11,346 nucleotides of DNA. Origin: Methanosarcinales archaeon (GTDB taxonomy: Archaea; Halobacteriota; Methanosarcinia; Methanosarcinales; Methanosarcinaceae). A program made the translations under genes and the position numbers. Location of the stretch: the NCBI GenBank assembly GCA_012329085.1, contig JAAXQB010000148.1, positions 1-11,346 on the forward strand. Direction: 5' to 3'. How positions within the stretch are numbered: position 1 is the first letter of the stretch; each line of letters opens with the position of its first letter. Shown piece by piece: positions 1 to 6,807 of this stretch. The notes under the pieces were generated by a model that was not told the DNA's origin, searched no databases, and worked only from the letters and a program-made list of their open reading frames with translations.

Positions 1-109
1 CACCCTTGTACAATTTAAAAAATTTATTTTTTTAACATTCGGAATACCATATAATTTTACACTAAACTATATAGGTATTGATAGAACTCAATATACAAAT
101 ATTTCAATA

Positions 110-178
110 GCTCATTCAGAATGAATGAGCGTTTGAAAAAATCTTTGATTTTTGATAGCCTATTTGGAACAAATGGGC
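110..178 (+). repeat. dispersed multi-hairpin repeat, copy 1
   Basis: Three stem-loops lie back to back. The first is GCTCATTC (110-117), a 5-nt loop, then GAATGAGC (123-130). The second is AAAAATC (137-143), TTT, GATTTTT (147-153). The third is GCCTATTTG (158-166), GAA, CAAATGGGC (170-178), with one wobble pair. The first two, joined by GTTTGA, match the minus strand of 4060-4119 and the plus strand of 10796-10841, so this is a member of a dispersed family and not a one-off terminator. Function unknown; it may be REP- or MITE-like. Confidence 0.65.
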
Positions 179-237
179 GTATATTGGATTTTAGCGAAAA
201 TTAATTAGTTAAAACTTATAAAATTTAAAGAATCAAA

Positions 238-280
238 AAATTTCCAATTTCTCGAACACATTTCTCTTTGAGAAATATGT
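238..280 (+). repeat. AATTTCCAATTTCTCGAA motif plus hairpin
   Basis: An 18-base motif, AATTTCCAATTTCTCGAA, is followed by a stem-loop with arms ATTTCTC (260-266) and GAGAAAT (270-276) around TTT. The stem extends outward past one mismatch to 256-280. The same motif recurs at about 3490-3506 and 3650-3668, and the GAGAAATATG arm recurs at 3603-3612 and near both copies of the mtr terminator. Likely a dispersed noncoding repeat; function unknown. Confidence 0.5.
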
Positions 281-597
281 ATTTACAAATTATACGCCAT
301 TACAAAATTCATTTTGCTATTTTTGGTCATTTATGCGGAATATGAAATATAATAAATTTTTAATTTTATAACATATTTGATTTACTATATGGCATAATTA
401 TACTATTTTAAGAAGCACTAATTTAAGTTCATAACTCCATATAAATATTTTGGAATGCCATTATTGAGATGGATGTTATTATAAATTTTTTATTTTAAGA
501 AATTTTTTTAATTTTACAACATGCATATATAAATATTTTTAACAATAGATAAATATAATAATACAATTAAATTTTAAAAGAAATTAAAATCCCAAAT

Positions 598-1203
598 CTA
601 TTTAATTTTTAACAACTTCTCACACAACAAAATTTCATAATGTGTATTGACATTAATTGCAATCTCTTCTCGCTCTAACACAAGATTATAATCTGTTTGC
701 TCTTCATTTATATTTAAACCATCTAATATATTAATTCCAATAGGCACAATCAATTCTCCATTTTTATGAAATACAGTTCCGGGACGCACATTAAGTTTTT
801 TACAAATTGAAATTGGAACATGCACAGATAACGCAGGCTTGCCACACAATTCATATTTATTAATAATAAAATCAATCAATTCAGAAGTAATAAGTGGTAA
901 ATCTGACATTATAATCATAACTTTTCCCTTGACGCCTGAATTTTCAACTGCATTAATCATATCACCAACAAAATTTTCACCACTTGTCATAGTAATTTTA
1001 ACATCATTATAATATTCTGATATAAATGATGCAGTTTTTGGTGTAAAAGGAGAAACTGCCACAATAATATTTTTTATCAAAGTTGCCTTTTTAAGTGCAT
1101 CAATTACATAGCATATAAGTGGCTTTCCGCATAGATTAATTATAGGCTTTTCATCCATATCAAGTCTTGTTCCGCGTCCACCTGCCATTATGATTGCATC
1201 CAT
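598..1203 (-). CDS. cobY: CobY, GTP:adenosylcobinamide-phosphate guanylyltransferase
   Basis: This 201-residue soluble protein is the archaeal replacement for bacterial CobU guanylyltransferase. It transfers GMP from GTP to adenosylcobinamide phosphate, giving adenosylcobinamide-GDP, the activated corrin half that CobS uses. The N-terminus MAGGRGTR (residues 6-13), followed by EKP (18-20) and CGKPLI (25-30), is the MobA-like nucleotidyltransferase signature. SDLPL (100-104) fits the metal/nucleotide-binding acidic motif of that fold. Length is normal for CobY. It is the last gene of the cobZ-cobS-cobY operon, starting 5 nt after the cobS stop, so translation is probably coupled; GGAA inside the end of cobS is the only ribosome-site candidate. 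MobA-like paralogues share the first motif, but adjacency to cobS makes CobY by far the best reading. Confidence 0.9.
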   Translation of the reverse strand: MDAIIMAGGRGTRLDMDEKPIINLCGKPLICYVIDALKKATLIKNIIVAVSPFTPKTASFISEYYNDVKITMTSGENFVGDMINAVENSGVKGKVMIIMSDLPLITSELIDFIINKYELCGKPALSVHVPISICKKLNVRPGTVFHKNGELIVPIGINILDGLNINEEQTDYNLVLEREEIAINVNTHYEILLCEKLLKIK

Positions 1204-1208
1204 TTTTA

Positions 1209-1976
1209 TTACATTCCAATATTTTTTAAAGCAATGATGGTAATTAACATAATTAATCTACCAATTTCATTTGATGCCCCAATGCAATCTCCATTAATTC
1301 CTCCAAAATTTCGATTGAATATATTCAACATTATAAAGCTAAATCCAATTGATGTAAAAAGTGCAATAATTCCCATAATTCCAAGTGCAAAAAAGCATAG
1401 TATTATGCTGATAAAAAGCCCAATAATATAATTAATATTTGTTGCACCACATGTCATCATGTATCCAAAACCTTTATGGATTGGAGTTCCAAATTGTATT
1501 ATAGTAAGTAATGATTGCTTTGCACCAATTTCAGAAACAAACAAAACTAAAAAAATAAAATAAGCGTTTTCAGAAAATTTTACAATTTCTACTATTGCAG
1601 CATATAATATAATTAGATAGATTGTACAAAATCCAACACCACCTGCACCAACAAAAGCATCTTTCATGGCATTTATTTTCTTTTCTATTGAGCCATGCAC
1701 CATCCATCCATCTCCAAAATCCATGAGTCCATCTAAATGATTAAAACCTATAATAAAATAAATAAAAAAAATAATCAATCCTGCTGAAAGAAATGGTGGA
1801 AATATTTGTATGGATGCAATCCCAAAGCTACCTATAATAATTCCAATAACACTAGCTATCAATACAAAAAAATAATTTCTTTCTACAAGTTCATTTAATC
1901 CTTCTATTGAAAGCCCAACAGGAATTCTTGAAAAAAATCCAAATCCAGATCTAATTGCAGATAATATTTTTTTCAT
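1209..1976 (-). CDS. cobS: CobS, adenosylcobinamide-GDP ribazoletransferase (cobalamin synthase)
   Basis: This integral membrane enzyme joins adenosylcobinamide-GDP to alpha-ribazole (or its 5'-phosphate), the step that attaches the lower ligand to the corrin ring. The family signature is plain: NHLDGLMDFGDG (residues 79-90), the acidic metal-binding stretch, followed by KDAFVGAGG (105-113). Length of 255 residues is normal. Hydrophobic segments lie at about 36-57, 62-79, 113-133, 138-160, 181-202 and 203-220, so the protein sits in the cytoplasmic membrane. It follows cobZ by 21 nt, with a weak GTGAG ribosome site in the gap, and is followed by cobY after 5 nt. Both neighbours act on its substrates or product, which supports the assignment. 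Confidence 0.94.
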   Translation of the reverse strand: MKKILSAIRSGFGFFSRIPVGLSIEGLNELVERNYFFVLIASVIGIIIGSFGIASIQIFPPFLSAGLIIFFIYFIIGFNHLDGLMDFGDGWMVHGSIEKKINAMKDAFVGAGGVGFCTIYLIILYAAIVEIVKFSENAYFIFLVLFVSEIGAKQSLLTIIQFGTPIHKGFGYMMTCGATNINYIIGLFISIILCFFALGIMGIIALFTSIGFSFIMLNIFNRNFGGINGDCIGASNEIGRLIMLITIIALKNIGM

Positions 1977-1997
1977 TTAATCTCACTATAATTTTTT

Positions 1998-2546
1998 TCA
2001 TTTATCAATCGAATTTATAGAATCTGCAACACTTCTTGAATACATATTTGCAGAAACTCCTCCAATTAAACCACTTATTAAATCATCCATGAAAGGTCCT
2101 AAGTGTGCAAGAATTCCGGGCTTTTGTTTATCAAATCTTACAAATTCAAAAATTCCTTTGTCCCCACTTATGTAATTTGCAATACTCATTCCAATTACTT
2201 CATCTGCAATTAAAAAGGTCAAATCTTTTGTATATGAATCGGTGCTAATATTTGGAATCGTGCCATTTCTTCCTGCTCTTTCAAGCAAGATTCCTGAATA
2301 AAGAAGTATGCAAAGATTTGGATCTGATAATGCAATATCAAGTTCTTTTTTAAATATTTTTTCAGCCATTTCTCTTTTTTCAATACCGGGATGGGGTGTA
2401 TATAATTCCATTGCAGTATTAACAAGCACATCAGTAGTTATATCTTCTTCTTTTAATACATCCAATATATCATGATATACAATTCCATTGAGTGTTTTTG
2501 GTTGATTGCTTTTTTGATCTTTTGATTCTATGTCTGATAATTTCAT
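1998..2546 (-). CDS. cobZ: CobZ, alpha-ribazole-5'-phosphate phosphatase (PgpA-like)
   Basis: This 182-residue protein belongs to the phosphatidylglycerophosphatase A-like family. DEVIGM (residues 115-120), FDKQKPG (138-144) and MDDLISGLIGG (153-163) correspond to the conserved PgpA acidic motifs. In Methanosarcina a protein of this type, CobZ, replaces bacterial CobC and removes the 5'-phosphate from alpha-ribazole phosphate or from the phosphorylated cobamide. Here it is the first gene of an operon with cobS and cobY, which makes the cobalamin role far more likely than a lipid role. The extended polar N-terminus (about residues 1-50) precedes the PgpA-like region. The ATG has AAGGT about 9 nt upstream. 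Identification rests on motifs and context. Confidence 0.82.
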   Translation of the reverse strand: MKLSDIESKDQKSNQPKTLNGIVYHDILDVLKEEDITTDVLVNTAMELYTPHPGIEKREMAEKIFKKELDIALSDPNLCILLYSGILLERAGRNGTIPNISTDSYTKDLTFLIADEVIGMSIANYISGDKGIFEFVRFDKQKPGILAHLGPFMDDLISGLIGGVSANMYSRSVADSINSIDK

Positions 2547-2564
2547 GAAATTTTACCTTTTTAT

Positions 2565-2623
2565 TTTTTATTATGTGTGATTTTACAAGTTATGTACTTA
2601 ACACTCATTCTCTTTGAGAATGA
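2565..2623 (-). repeat. hairpin plus GTTAAGTA element, minus-strand copy
   Basis: Read on the minus strand, a stem-loop with arms TCATTCTC and GAGAATGA (plus-strand 2605-2612 and 2616-2623, loop TTT) is followed by GTGTTAAGTACATAACTT. The same hairpin-then-GTGTTAAGTATATAA order occurs on the plus strand at 3875-3927 and, with GAGTT in place of GTGTT, at 4162-4215. This copy lies just upstream of cobZ and may overlap its promoter. Confidence 0.5.
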
Positions 2624-2829
2624 TGTTTAGAGAATTTTTTTCTCGTCTATATATACATTATAATTTAACATTTGTTCTTTAAATCTTATATCCGCAAGCT
2701 TTCGTAGGATTCACGCAGATTTTTTATATTCACTTATGTGCACCATATTAGTATTTTTGGCACAATTCCAAAATATAGTGATTTTCTATTTTTTTTCTCG
2801 TATATAATGTATAACTTCTACTTAATTTA

Positions 2830-3002
2830 GGACGCAGATTTATGCAGATTTATGTAGAGAAAGTTATTCTTATTATATAAGATGTAGCAGCTTATTTCGT
2901 CAATTCTTTATTTTGCCCATTCTCTTTCAGAAGCTCATTCTCGTAAAGAATGAGTGTTAAATGTGCTTTTAAAATCCTGACAATCTGCGTTTATCTGCGT
3001 CC
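2830..3002. repeat. inverted pair of CGCAGAT repeats (MITE-like)
   Basis: GGACGCAGATTTATGCAGAT (2830-2849) is repeated in inverted orientation at 2982-3002 (ends ATCTGCGTCC), with the two ends facing inward about 130 nt apart. Each end is itself a short direct repeat of a GCAGATT-like unit. The enclosed DNA includes a CTCATTCT/AGAATGAG hairpin (2934-2954) and no gene. The symmetry resembles a small non-autonomous mobile element, but I cannot confirm a target-site duplication. Related single ends occur at 2691-2726 and 3954-3979. Confidence 0.45.
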
Positions 3003-3460
3003 AATTTTCCAATTTGTTTTTTATCTGTATATAACTGAATTATGGAACTGTGCCGTATTTTTTAAATGTATCTAATCTATAAAATTATGTACAAAAAGAA
3101 AATTTTAATTTTTCAAATGTTGTTACTTTTAACTTTTAATAGAGTGAAACAATCTATAAATTAAAATTTTTTATTATTCTTATTATTATGTATTATCCTC
3201 TTTATCAATGTATCTTTAAATATATTTAACTTGGTAATTATAGCCAATAATGGCACTTATAACCATGCAATTATATTATATAGCTTAAGTGATTATATAA
3301 TGTTAGTTTCGTATCAGATTACCTTAACAATTTCAATTTACAAATTGAATTAATTTATCGTAATAATTTGATATGAACTTGTCAAAACAAGGGCGCATTT
3401 AACCTTAAAATAGAATAAATCGATAAAAAGATATTTTAGATTTGTATTAATTTTGTATTA

Positions 3461-3507
3461 GTATATAATTTATAAAATTATATGCTGAAAGAAATTTCCA
3501 ATTTCTT
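3461..3507 (+). repeat. GTATATAAT palindrome plus AATTTCCAATTTC hairpin
   Basis: A near-palindrome with arms GTATATAATTT and AAATTATATGC (3461-3485) runs into TGAAAGAAATTTCCAATTTC, whose GAAATT and AATTTC arms form a second small hairpin. A related arrangement recurs at 3571-3668, where the palindrome, a CTCAAAGAG hairpin and the same TTTCCAATTTCTCGAA motif follow in order. Dispersed noncoding repeat; function unknown. Confidence 0.45.
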
Positions 3508-3570
3508 ATATATGAAATTATAAATATTTAAATAATATTTAAAAATACCCTATCTTTTTTAATTTCTTGT

Positions 3571-3668
3571 AGTATATAATTTATAAATATATATTTCTCA
3601 AAGAGAAATATGTTCTATAAAATCTCAATTTTCGCATTATATACTGAGGGAAATTTCCAATTTCTCGA
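3571..3668 (+). repeat. composite repeat: TATA palindrome, GAGAAATATG hairpin, TTTCCAATTTCTCGAA
   Basis: AGTATATAATTTATAAAT (from 3571) is followed by a hairpin with arms ATATTTCTC and GAGAAATAT around AAA, and then by TTATATACTGAGGGAAATTT and CCAATTTCTCGAA. The first two parts resemble the sequence just after the mtr terminator (9427-9468: GTATATAATTTGTAAAT, then GAGAAATATG). That shows the same repeat material sits in the mtr spacer and behind mtrH. Confidence 0.45.
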
Positions 3669-3874
3669 AATAAAATTCTATTTTTACATCCATAATAAGT
3701 GTATAAACATCATCTATAATTAATTTTACTACAATCATCTAAATAACATAATGAGAAACTAAAAATATTCTCTGAATATGTAATTTTATAAATTGTGTGC
3801 AATGAAAAAAGTTAAATTTTCTTGTGAAATTAAATATATTTGATTTAAAAATACGAGAATTAAAATTTTCTCCA

Positions 3875-3927
3875 ACTCATTTTCAAAAAGAATGAGTGTT
3901 AAGTATATAATTTTATAAATTATATAC
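3875..3927 (+). repeat. CTCATT hairpin followed by a 25-bp AT palindrome
   Basis: ACTCATT (3875-3881) pairs with AATGAGT (3891-3897). It is followed by GTTAA and a near-perfect 25-bp palindrome, GTATATAATTT (3903-3913), TAT, AAATTATATAC (3917-3927). A related copy lies at 4162-4215, where the palindrome is degenerate. Because the palindrome contains a good archaeal TATA-like core, these repeats could act as, or be mistaken for, promoters. Confidence 0.5.
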
Positions 3928-3999
3928 AATAAAAAAATGATTGGAAATATTTGTCCGCAGAATTCATGCAGATTTTTTTAAATCGATGAAATTTGTGAG

Positions 4000-4132
4000 A
4001 TAACGCTTGTTAAGAACAAATAACGCTCATTTGTTCAATCATGAGCTTTCCAAACAAGCAAACGCTCATTCGTTCGAAAATCAAAGATTTTCTCATACGC
4101 TCATTCGGAACGAATGAGCTTTCCGAATGAGC
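4000..4132 (-). repeat. cluster of GCTCATTC two-hairpin repeats, copy 2
   Basis: The clearest unit, read on the minus strand, has a hairpin GCTCATTC (4119-4112), loop, GAATGAGC (4106-4099), then GTATGA, then a second hairpin GAAAATC (4092-4086), TTT, GATTTTC (4082-4076). This is the same order as at 110-153 and 10796-10841. It is preceded on that strand by two AGCTCATTCGGAA-like units, the 13-bp unit tandemly repeated near 11208. Degenerate neighbours include GCTCAT/ATGAGC (4025-4046) and TTGTT/AACAA (4007-4019). The cluster ends about 230 nt upstream of mtrE. Confidence 0.6.
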
Positions 4133-4161
4133 TATTGAAAATTTCTCTAACCAATTTAATG

Positions 4162-4215
4162 CTCATTTTTTACAAGAATGAGAGTTAAGTATATAATGTT
4201 ACATATTATATGCGA
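4162..4215 (+). repeat. hairpin plus AAGTATATAATG element upstream of mtr
   Basis: CTCATT (4162-4167) and AATGAG (4177-4182) form a short stem, followed by AGTTAAGTATATAATGTTAC and an ATTATATGC end. This is a degenerate copy of the element at 3875-3927. Its AAGTATATAATG (4187-4198) is a strong-looking TATA box about 170 nt before mtrE, and could start a long-leader mtr transcript. Confidence 0.4.
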
Positions 4216-4268
4216 TTTAAAAATGTAGATAAAATTCATTTGAAAACTAAAAATTTTCTTAATCATAT

Positions 4269-4290
4269 ATTCATTCCAAATGAATTTTTT
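4269..4290 (+). terminator. hairpin with T-run upstream of mtrE (possible attenuator)
   Basis: ATTCATT (4269-4275), CCA, AATGAAT (4279-4285) form a 7-bp stem that runs directly into TTTTTT. The shape is that of a weak intrinsic terminator. If mtr is also transcribed from the TATA box near 4187, this would sit inside the leader. It could equally end stray transcription coming from the repeat region. The stem is all A/T apart from one C:G pair, so confidence is low. Confidence 0.3.
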
Positions 4291-4301
4291 TAAATGTGCT
4301 A

Positions 4302-4356
4302 AAAAAATACTATAATGCAATAACTTGACAATAATAATTATAATAAAAAGGAGAGT
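4302..4356 (+). promoter_or_regulatory. probable mtr promoter and mtrE ribosome binding site
   Basis: AAAAAAATACTATAAT (4302-4316) combines an A-rich BRE-like stretch with a TATA-like core. It would place a start site near 4335-4342, leaving a leader of about 20-28 nt. That leader carries AAAAGGAGAG, whose GGAG core (4350-4353) ends 9 nt before the mtrE ATG, a good ribosome binding site. The alternative TATA box near 4191 would give a leader of about 145 nt. Confidence 0.5.
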
Positions 4357-4362
4357 AGATAT

Positions 4363-5286
4363 ATGGAAGAACTCATTCAAATGGGCGCGCTTGCACTTAT
4401 TGGTGCGGCTGCAACAGTAGCAGGGGCGTCAGAAGATTTAGAATCCGATGTTGGGTCTCAAAGTAATCCAAATTCGCAAGTGCAATTAGCACCGCAAATG
4501 ACTTACCCGCATAGGATATTTAACAAAGCAATTTCAGGAGAACCTCCATCAAATGCACTTATGTGTGCAATAGGTGGCACGGTTGCAATAATATTAAATA
4601 ATGCAATTGGATCAATACTTTTTGCAATCGTGATTGGTTCAATGGTTGCAGCAATTGTACATGGAATATACTGCATAACATCATATTTTGGCAGAATTTC
4701 AAGTCAAGCTCGTTTTAAACAACCAATTTACCAAGATATAATTCGATCACATATTCCTGTGATGGTAGGGTATTCATTTATAACTACATTTTGTATTATA
4801 GTAATTTCATACATTATGATTAATGTACTTGGACATCCATTCCCATTACCAATATTGGCATTTATATGGGGGATAGCAATTGGAGCTATTGGATCTTCCA
4901 CAGGAGATATTCATTATGGTGCTGAAAGGCAATTCCAAAATGTAGAATTTGGTTCAGGAGTTAATGCATCAAATTCAGGAAATATTGTAAGAACTGCAGA
5001 ATCTGGACTTAGAAATGGTATTGATAATTCATGGTTTTGCGCAAAATTCGGAGGACCTGTGACAGGTATAGCATTTGGATTAACTGTATTTTTAAGTGGA
5101 TGGATAACAATAATATTTAATCCGGGACTAAGTATTACTCATGGGTGGTTATCTGTTGTGTTAGGTATTATTGTGGTATCAATCATGACATTTTGGAATA
5201 GATTTATTGAAATTAGTGTTAGAAGAAGGTATGGTCCATTCAAAGATGCAGCTGCAATAGATGGGGCTGAAGAGGTGTCCGCATGA
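4363..5286 (+). CDS. mtrE: MtrE, tetrahydromethanopterin S-methyltransferase subunit E
   Basis: This large integral membrane subunit of the sodium-translocating Mtr complex forms, with MtrC and MtrD, the membrane globe thought to carry the sodium path. The 307 residues contain family-typical stretches such as SEDLESDVGSQSNPNSQVQLA (from residue 23; longer run not shown), PHRIFNKAISGEPPSNALMC (49-68) and GSSTGDIHYGAE (178-189). Membrane segments lie at about 4-21, 66-82, 84-107, 132-155, 161-180, 232-252 and 262-280. It is the first gene of the operon, with a strong ribosome site. Its stop overlaps the mtrD start by 4 nt (ATGA). The close resemblance to Methanosarcina MtrE over these stretches, judged by memory, is the main basis for the Methanosarcinales placement. 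Confidence 0.97.
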   Translation: MEELIQMGALALIGAAATVAGASEDLESDVGSQSNPNSQVQLAPQMTYPHRIFNKAISGEPPSNALMCAIGGTVAIILNNAIGSILFAIVIGSMVAAIVHGIYCITSYFGRISSQARFKQPIYQDIIRSHIPVMVGYSFITTFCIIVISYIMINVLGHPFPLPILAFIWGIAIGAIGSSTGDIHYGAERQFQNVEFGSGVNASNSGNIVRTAESGLRNGIDNSWFCAKFGGPVTGIAFGLTVFLSGWITIIFNPGLSITHGWLSVVLGIIVVSIMTFWNRFIEISVRRRYGPFKDAAAIDGAEEVSA

Positions 5287-6011
5287 TCGATATATTGATG
5301 GATAATATTTTATATGTGTTTCTTATAACACTTGGTGGAGTGCTTATTTCATGGGGTGTGCATTTTGTACCCGTAGGTGGTGCACCAGCAGCTATGGCAC
5401 AAGCAACGGGTGTAGGAACAGGAACTGTGCAACTTGCCGCAGGTGCAGGACTTACAGGACTTGTATCCGCCGCAGCTGTACTTCCATTAATTGCCAATTA
5501 TCCAGAATACCACGCACTTGCATTAGTGTTGGCATCAGGTACAATTGGTGCAATGATAATGATCTCATGTACAATGCTTGTAGGTTCATGGGTTTATTCA
5601 TATGGTGTTGGATGCCCGCCTGCATCTGCAAAAATTAAATACGATCCAATTACAAAAAATAGACAAGATATATTTGTATCACAAGGAACAGAAGGGCATG
5701 GAGTTCCAACAATTTGTTTTGTAAGTGGTGCAATTGGTGGGGGCTTAGGAGGTCTTGGTGGTGCTATGATATATTATGCTACAATGGGAGTCACAACAGG
5801 ACTTGCGCCAATTGATCATGTAGGAATTGCAAGTATTTTTTCAATAGGAATATTTTTCGTGAATGCTGTAATTGCATCATATAATATTGGTGGAACAATA
5901 GAAGGAGTCCATGACCCTAAATTTAAAAAATGGCCAAAAGCTGTAGTATCATCAGGCATTGTCACTTTTTTATGCGGACTTATGGCAGTAATAACAATAG
6001 GAGGTTTGTAA
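5283..6011 (+). CDS. mtrD: MtrD, tetrahydromethanopterin S-methyltransferase subunit D
   Basis: Integral membrane subunit of the Mtr complex, 242 residues, normal for the family. Hydrophobic segments lie at about 8-27, 53-70, 78-102, 142-166, 183-203 and 221-242. The polar stretch YDPITKNRQDIFVSQGTEGHG (120-140; key residues D121, R127, Q128, G135, H139, G140) is the recognisable MtrD loop between membrane segments. Together with MtrC and MtrE it is believed to couple methyl transfer on the cytoplasmic side to sodium export. Translation is coupled to mtrE through an ATGA overlap, and mtrC starts 1 nt after its stop. Confidence 0.96.
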   Translation: MIDILMDNILYVFLITLGGVLISWGVHFVPVGGAPAAMAQATGVGTGTVQLAAGAGLTGLVSAAAVLPLIANYPEYHALALVLASGTIGAMIMISCTMLVGSWVYSYGVGCPPASAKIKYDPITKNRQDIFVSQGTEGHGVPTICFVSGAIGGGLGGLGGAMIYYATMGVTTGLAPIDHVGIASIFSIGIFFVNAVIASYNIGGTIEGVHDPKFKKWPKAVVSSGIVTFLCGLMAVITIGGL

Positions 6012-6012
6012 T

Positions 6013-6807
6013 ATGTCAGCAGGAGGTGCCGGAGAAGCATCAGGTGGTTCATATTCAAAAGACCATTTAATGATATTTGGAATAGTTGGAGGATTGCTTG
6101 GAATTTATGCTACACATTTTTTATCAGATTTTCATCCAGAACTTGCATTTATTGGTTCAATTGGTTCAATTTGTGCAATTATTTGGGGTGTAGATGCTGT
6201 AAGGCGAGTTTGTAGTTATGGACTTGGAACCGGAGTTCCATCCATTGGAATGTTAGCACTTGGAATGGGAGTTGTTGCAGCATTGTTTGGTTTATCAATC
6301 GCTGGATTTGCAGGACCAATTGTTGCATTTATAATTGCATGTATAATGGGGGTTGTGATTGGACAACTTGCAAATAAATATATTGGAATGAATATTCCTG
6401 TAATGGAACGCGTAATGGTTGAAATTGCAGGTGCAGGTGCACTTACAATAATGGGGTTCAGCAGTACAATTGCAGGCACATTTATGTTTGAAGAAATTAT
6501 GTTTGCAACGGTCACAACAGGATTTATTGCTGTGGTGTATATTGCAGGAGGTCTTGCTATATTGCACCCATTCAATGCAAGTCTTGGACCAGATGAACAA
6601 CAAGATAGAACTATTATGCTTGGTGTATTAGATGGTTCAATTGCTATGGCAGTTGTAGGAATTGCAGCAATGTCAATAGTAACAACAGTAATTGGGGTGG
6701 CTCTTATGTGTATAACATATATAAAGCATTATAAGTTTGTAAAGCGAGATGCATACAAAATTCTTGGAACTGGACTATTACCAAATAAGGAGGAATTAGA
6801 AGGATGA
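6013..6807 (+). CDS. mtrC: MtrC, tetrahydromethanopterin S-methyltransferase subunit C
   Basis: Third large membrane subunit of Mtr, 264 residues. A short glycine-rich N-terminus (1-15) is followed by hydrophobic segments at about 19-37, 45-62, 76-97, 98-119, 137-156, 163-184 and 208-236, and a charged C-terminal tail (237-264, containing KRDAYKILG). The interhelical stretch LHPFNASLGPDEQQDRT (184-200) is well conserved in MtrC proteins. A GGAGG ribosome site lies inside the end of mtrD. The stop overlaps the mtrB start as ATGA, so the chain of coupled translation continues. Confidence 0.96.
   Translation: MSAGGAGEASGGSYSKDHLMIFGIVGGLLGIYATHFLSDFHPELAFIGSIGSICAIIWGVDAVRRVCSYGLGTGVPSIGMLALGMGVVAALFGLSIAGFAGPIVAFIIACIMGVVIGQLANKYIGMNIPVMERVMVEIAGAGALTIMGFSSTIAGTFMFEEIMFATVTTGFIAVVYIAGGLAILHPFNASLGPDEQQDRTIMLGVLDGSIAMAVVGIAAMSIVTTVIGVALMCITYIKHYKFVKRDAYKILGTGLLPNKEELEG

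Larger units (their letters stand above)
1..597. other. gene-free AT-rich region downstream of cobY
   Basis: I see no credible coding region or RNA gene here. Stop codons are dense in all frames and there is no GC-rich island of the kind a tRNA or structured ncRNA would give in such AT-rich DNA. The left part (110-178) carries hairpin repeats described separately, and 238-280 holds an AATTTCCAATTTCTCGAA motif followed by a stem-loop. The stretch 281-597 shows only AT-rich sequence. The T-rich minus-strand sequence just after cobY may serve for transcription termination, but I see no convincing hairpin there. Confidence 0.6.
2547..4362. other. 1.8-kb gene-free, repeat-rich divergent spacer
   Basis: This spacer separates the cobZSY and mtr operons, so it must hold promoters for both. 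I find no coding region: open frames are short, lack ribosome sites and have atypical composition. It contains many short inverted repeats of a few families: CTCATTCTC/GAGAATGAG hairpins (2603, 2934, 3875, 4162), a GTATATAAT...ATTATATAC palindrome (3461, 3903, partial elsewhere), GAAATTTCCAATTTC hairpins (3490, 3650), CGCAGATT repeats (2711, 2830, 2982, 3954) and a GCTCATTC cluster (4000-4132). Such a long spacer could also hide an unannotated small RNA, but I see no direct evidence of one. Confidence 0.65.

Noticed and set aside
1234..1431. Plus-strand open frame across cobS
   Set aside because: It lies antisense to a clear cobS coding region and has no ribosome site or recognisable protein features.
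2547..2640. Cobalamin riboswitch upstream of cobZ
   Set aside because: No B12-box-like or complex GC-containing fold is visible; only a short AT-rich hairpin repeat is present, and such riboswitches are not typical of archaea.
4156..4380. Minus-strand open frame of about 74 codons upstream of mtrE
   Set aside because: It overlaps the mtr promoter, ribosome site and mtrE start, is low in complexity and covers repeat hairpins, so it is unlikely to be a gene.
5240..5497. Open frames opposite or out of frame with mtrD, mtrC and mtrA
   Set aside because: They lie entirely within well-recognised genes and their translations show only shadow composition, such as strings of Cys/Asn or Pro/Ala.
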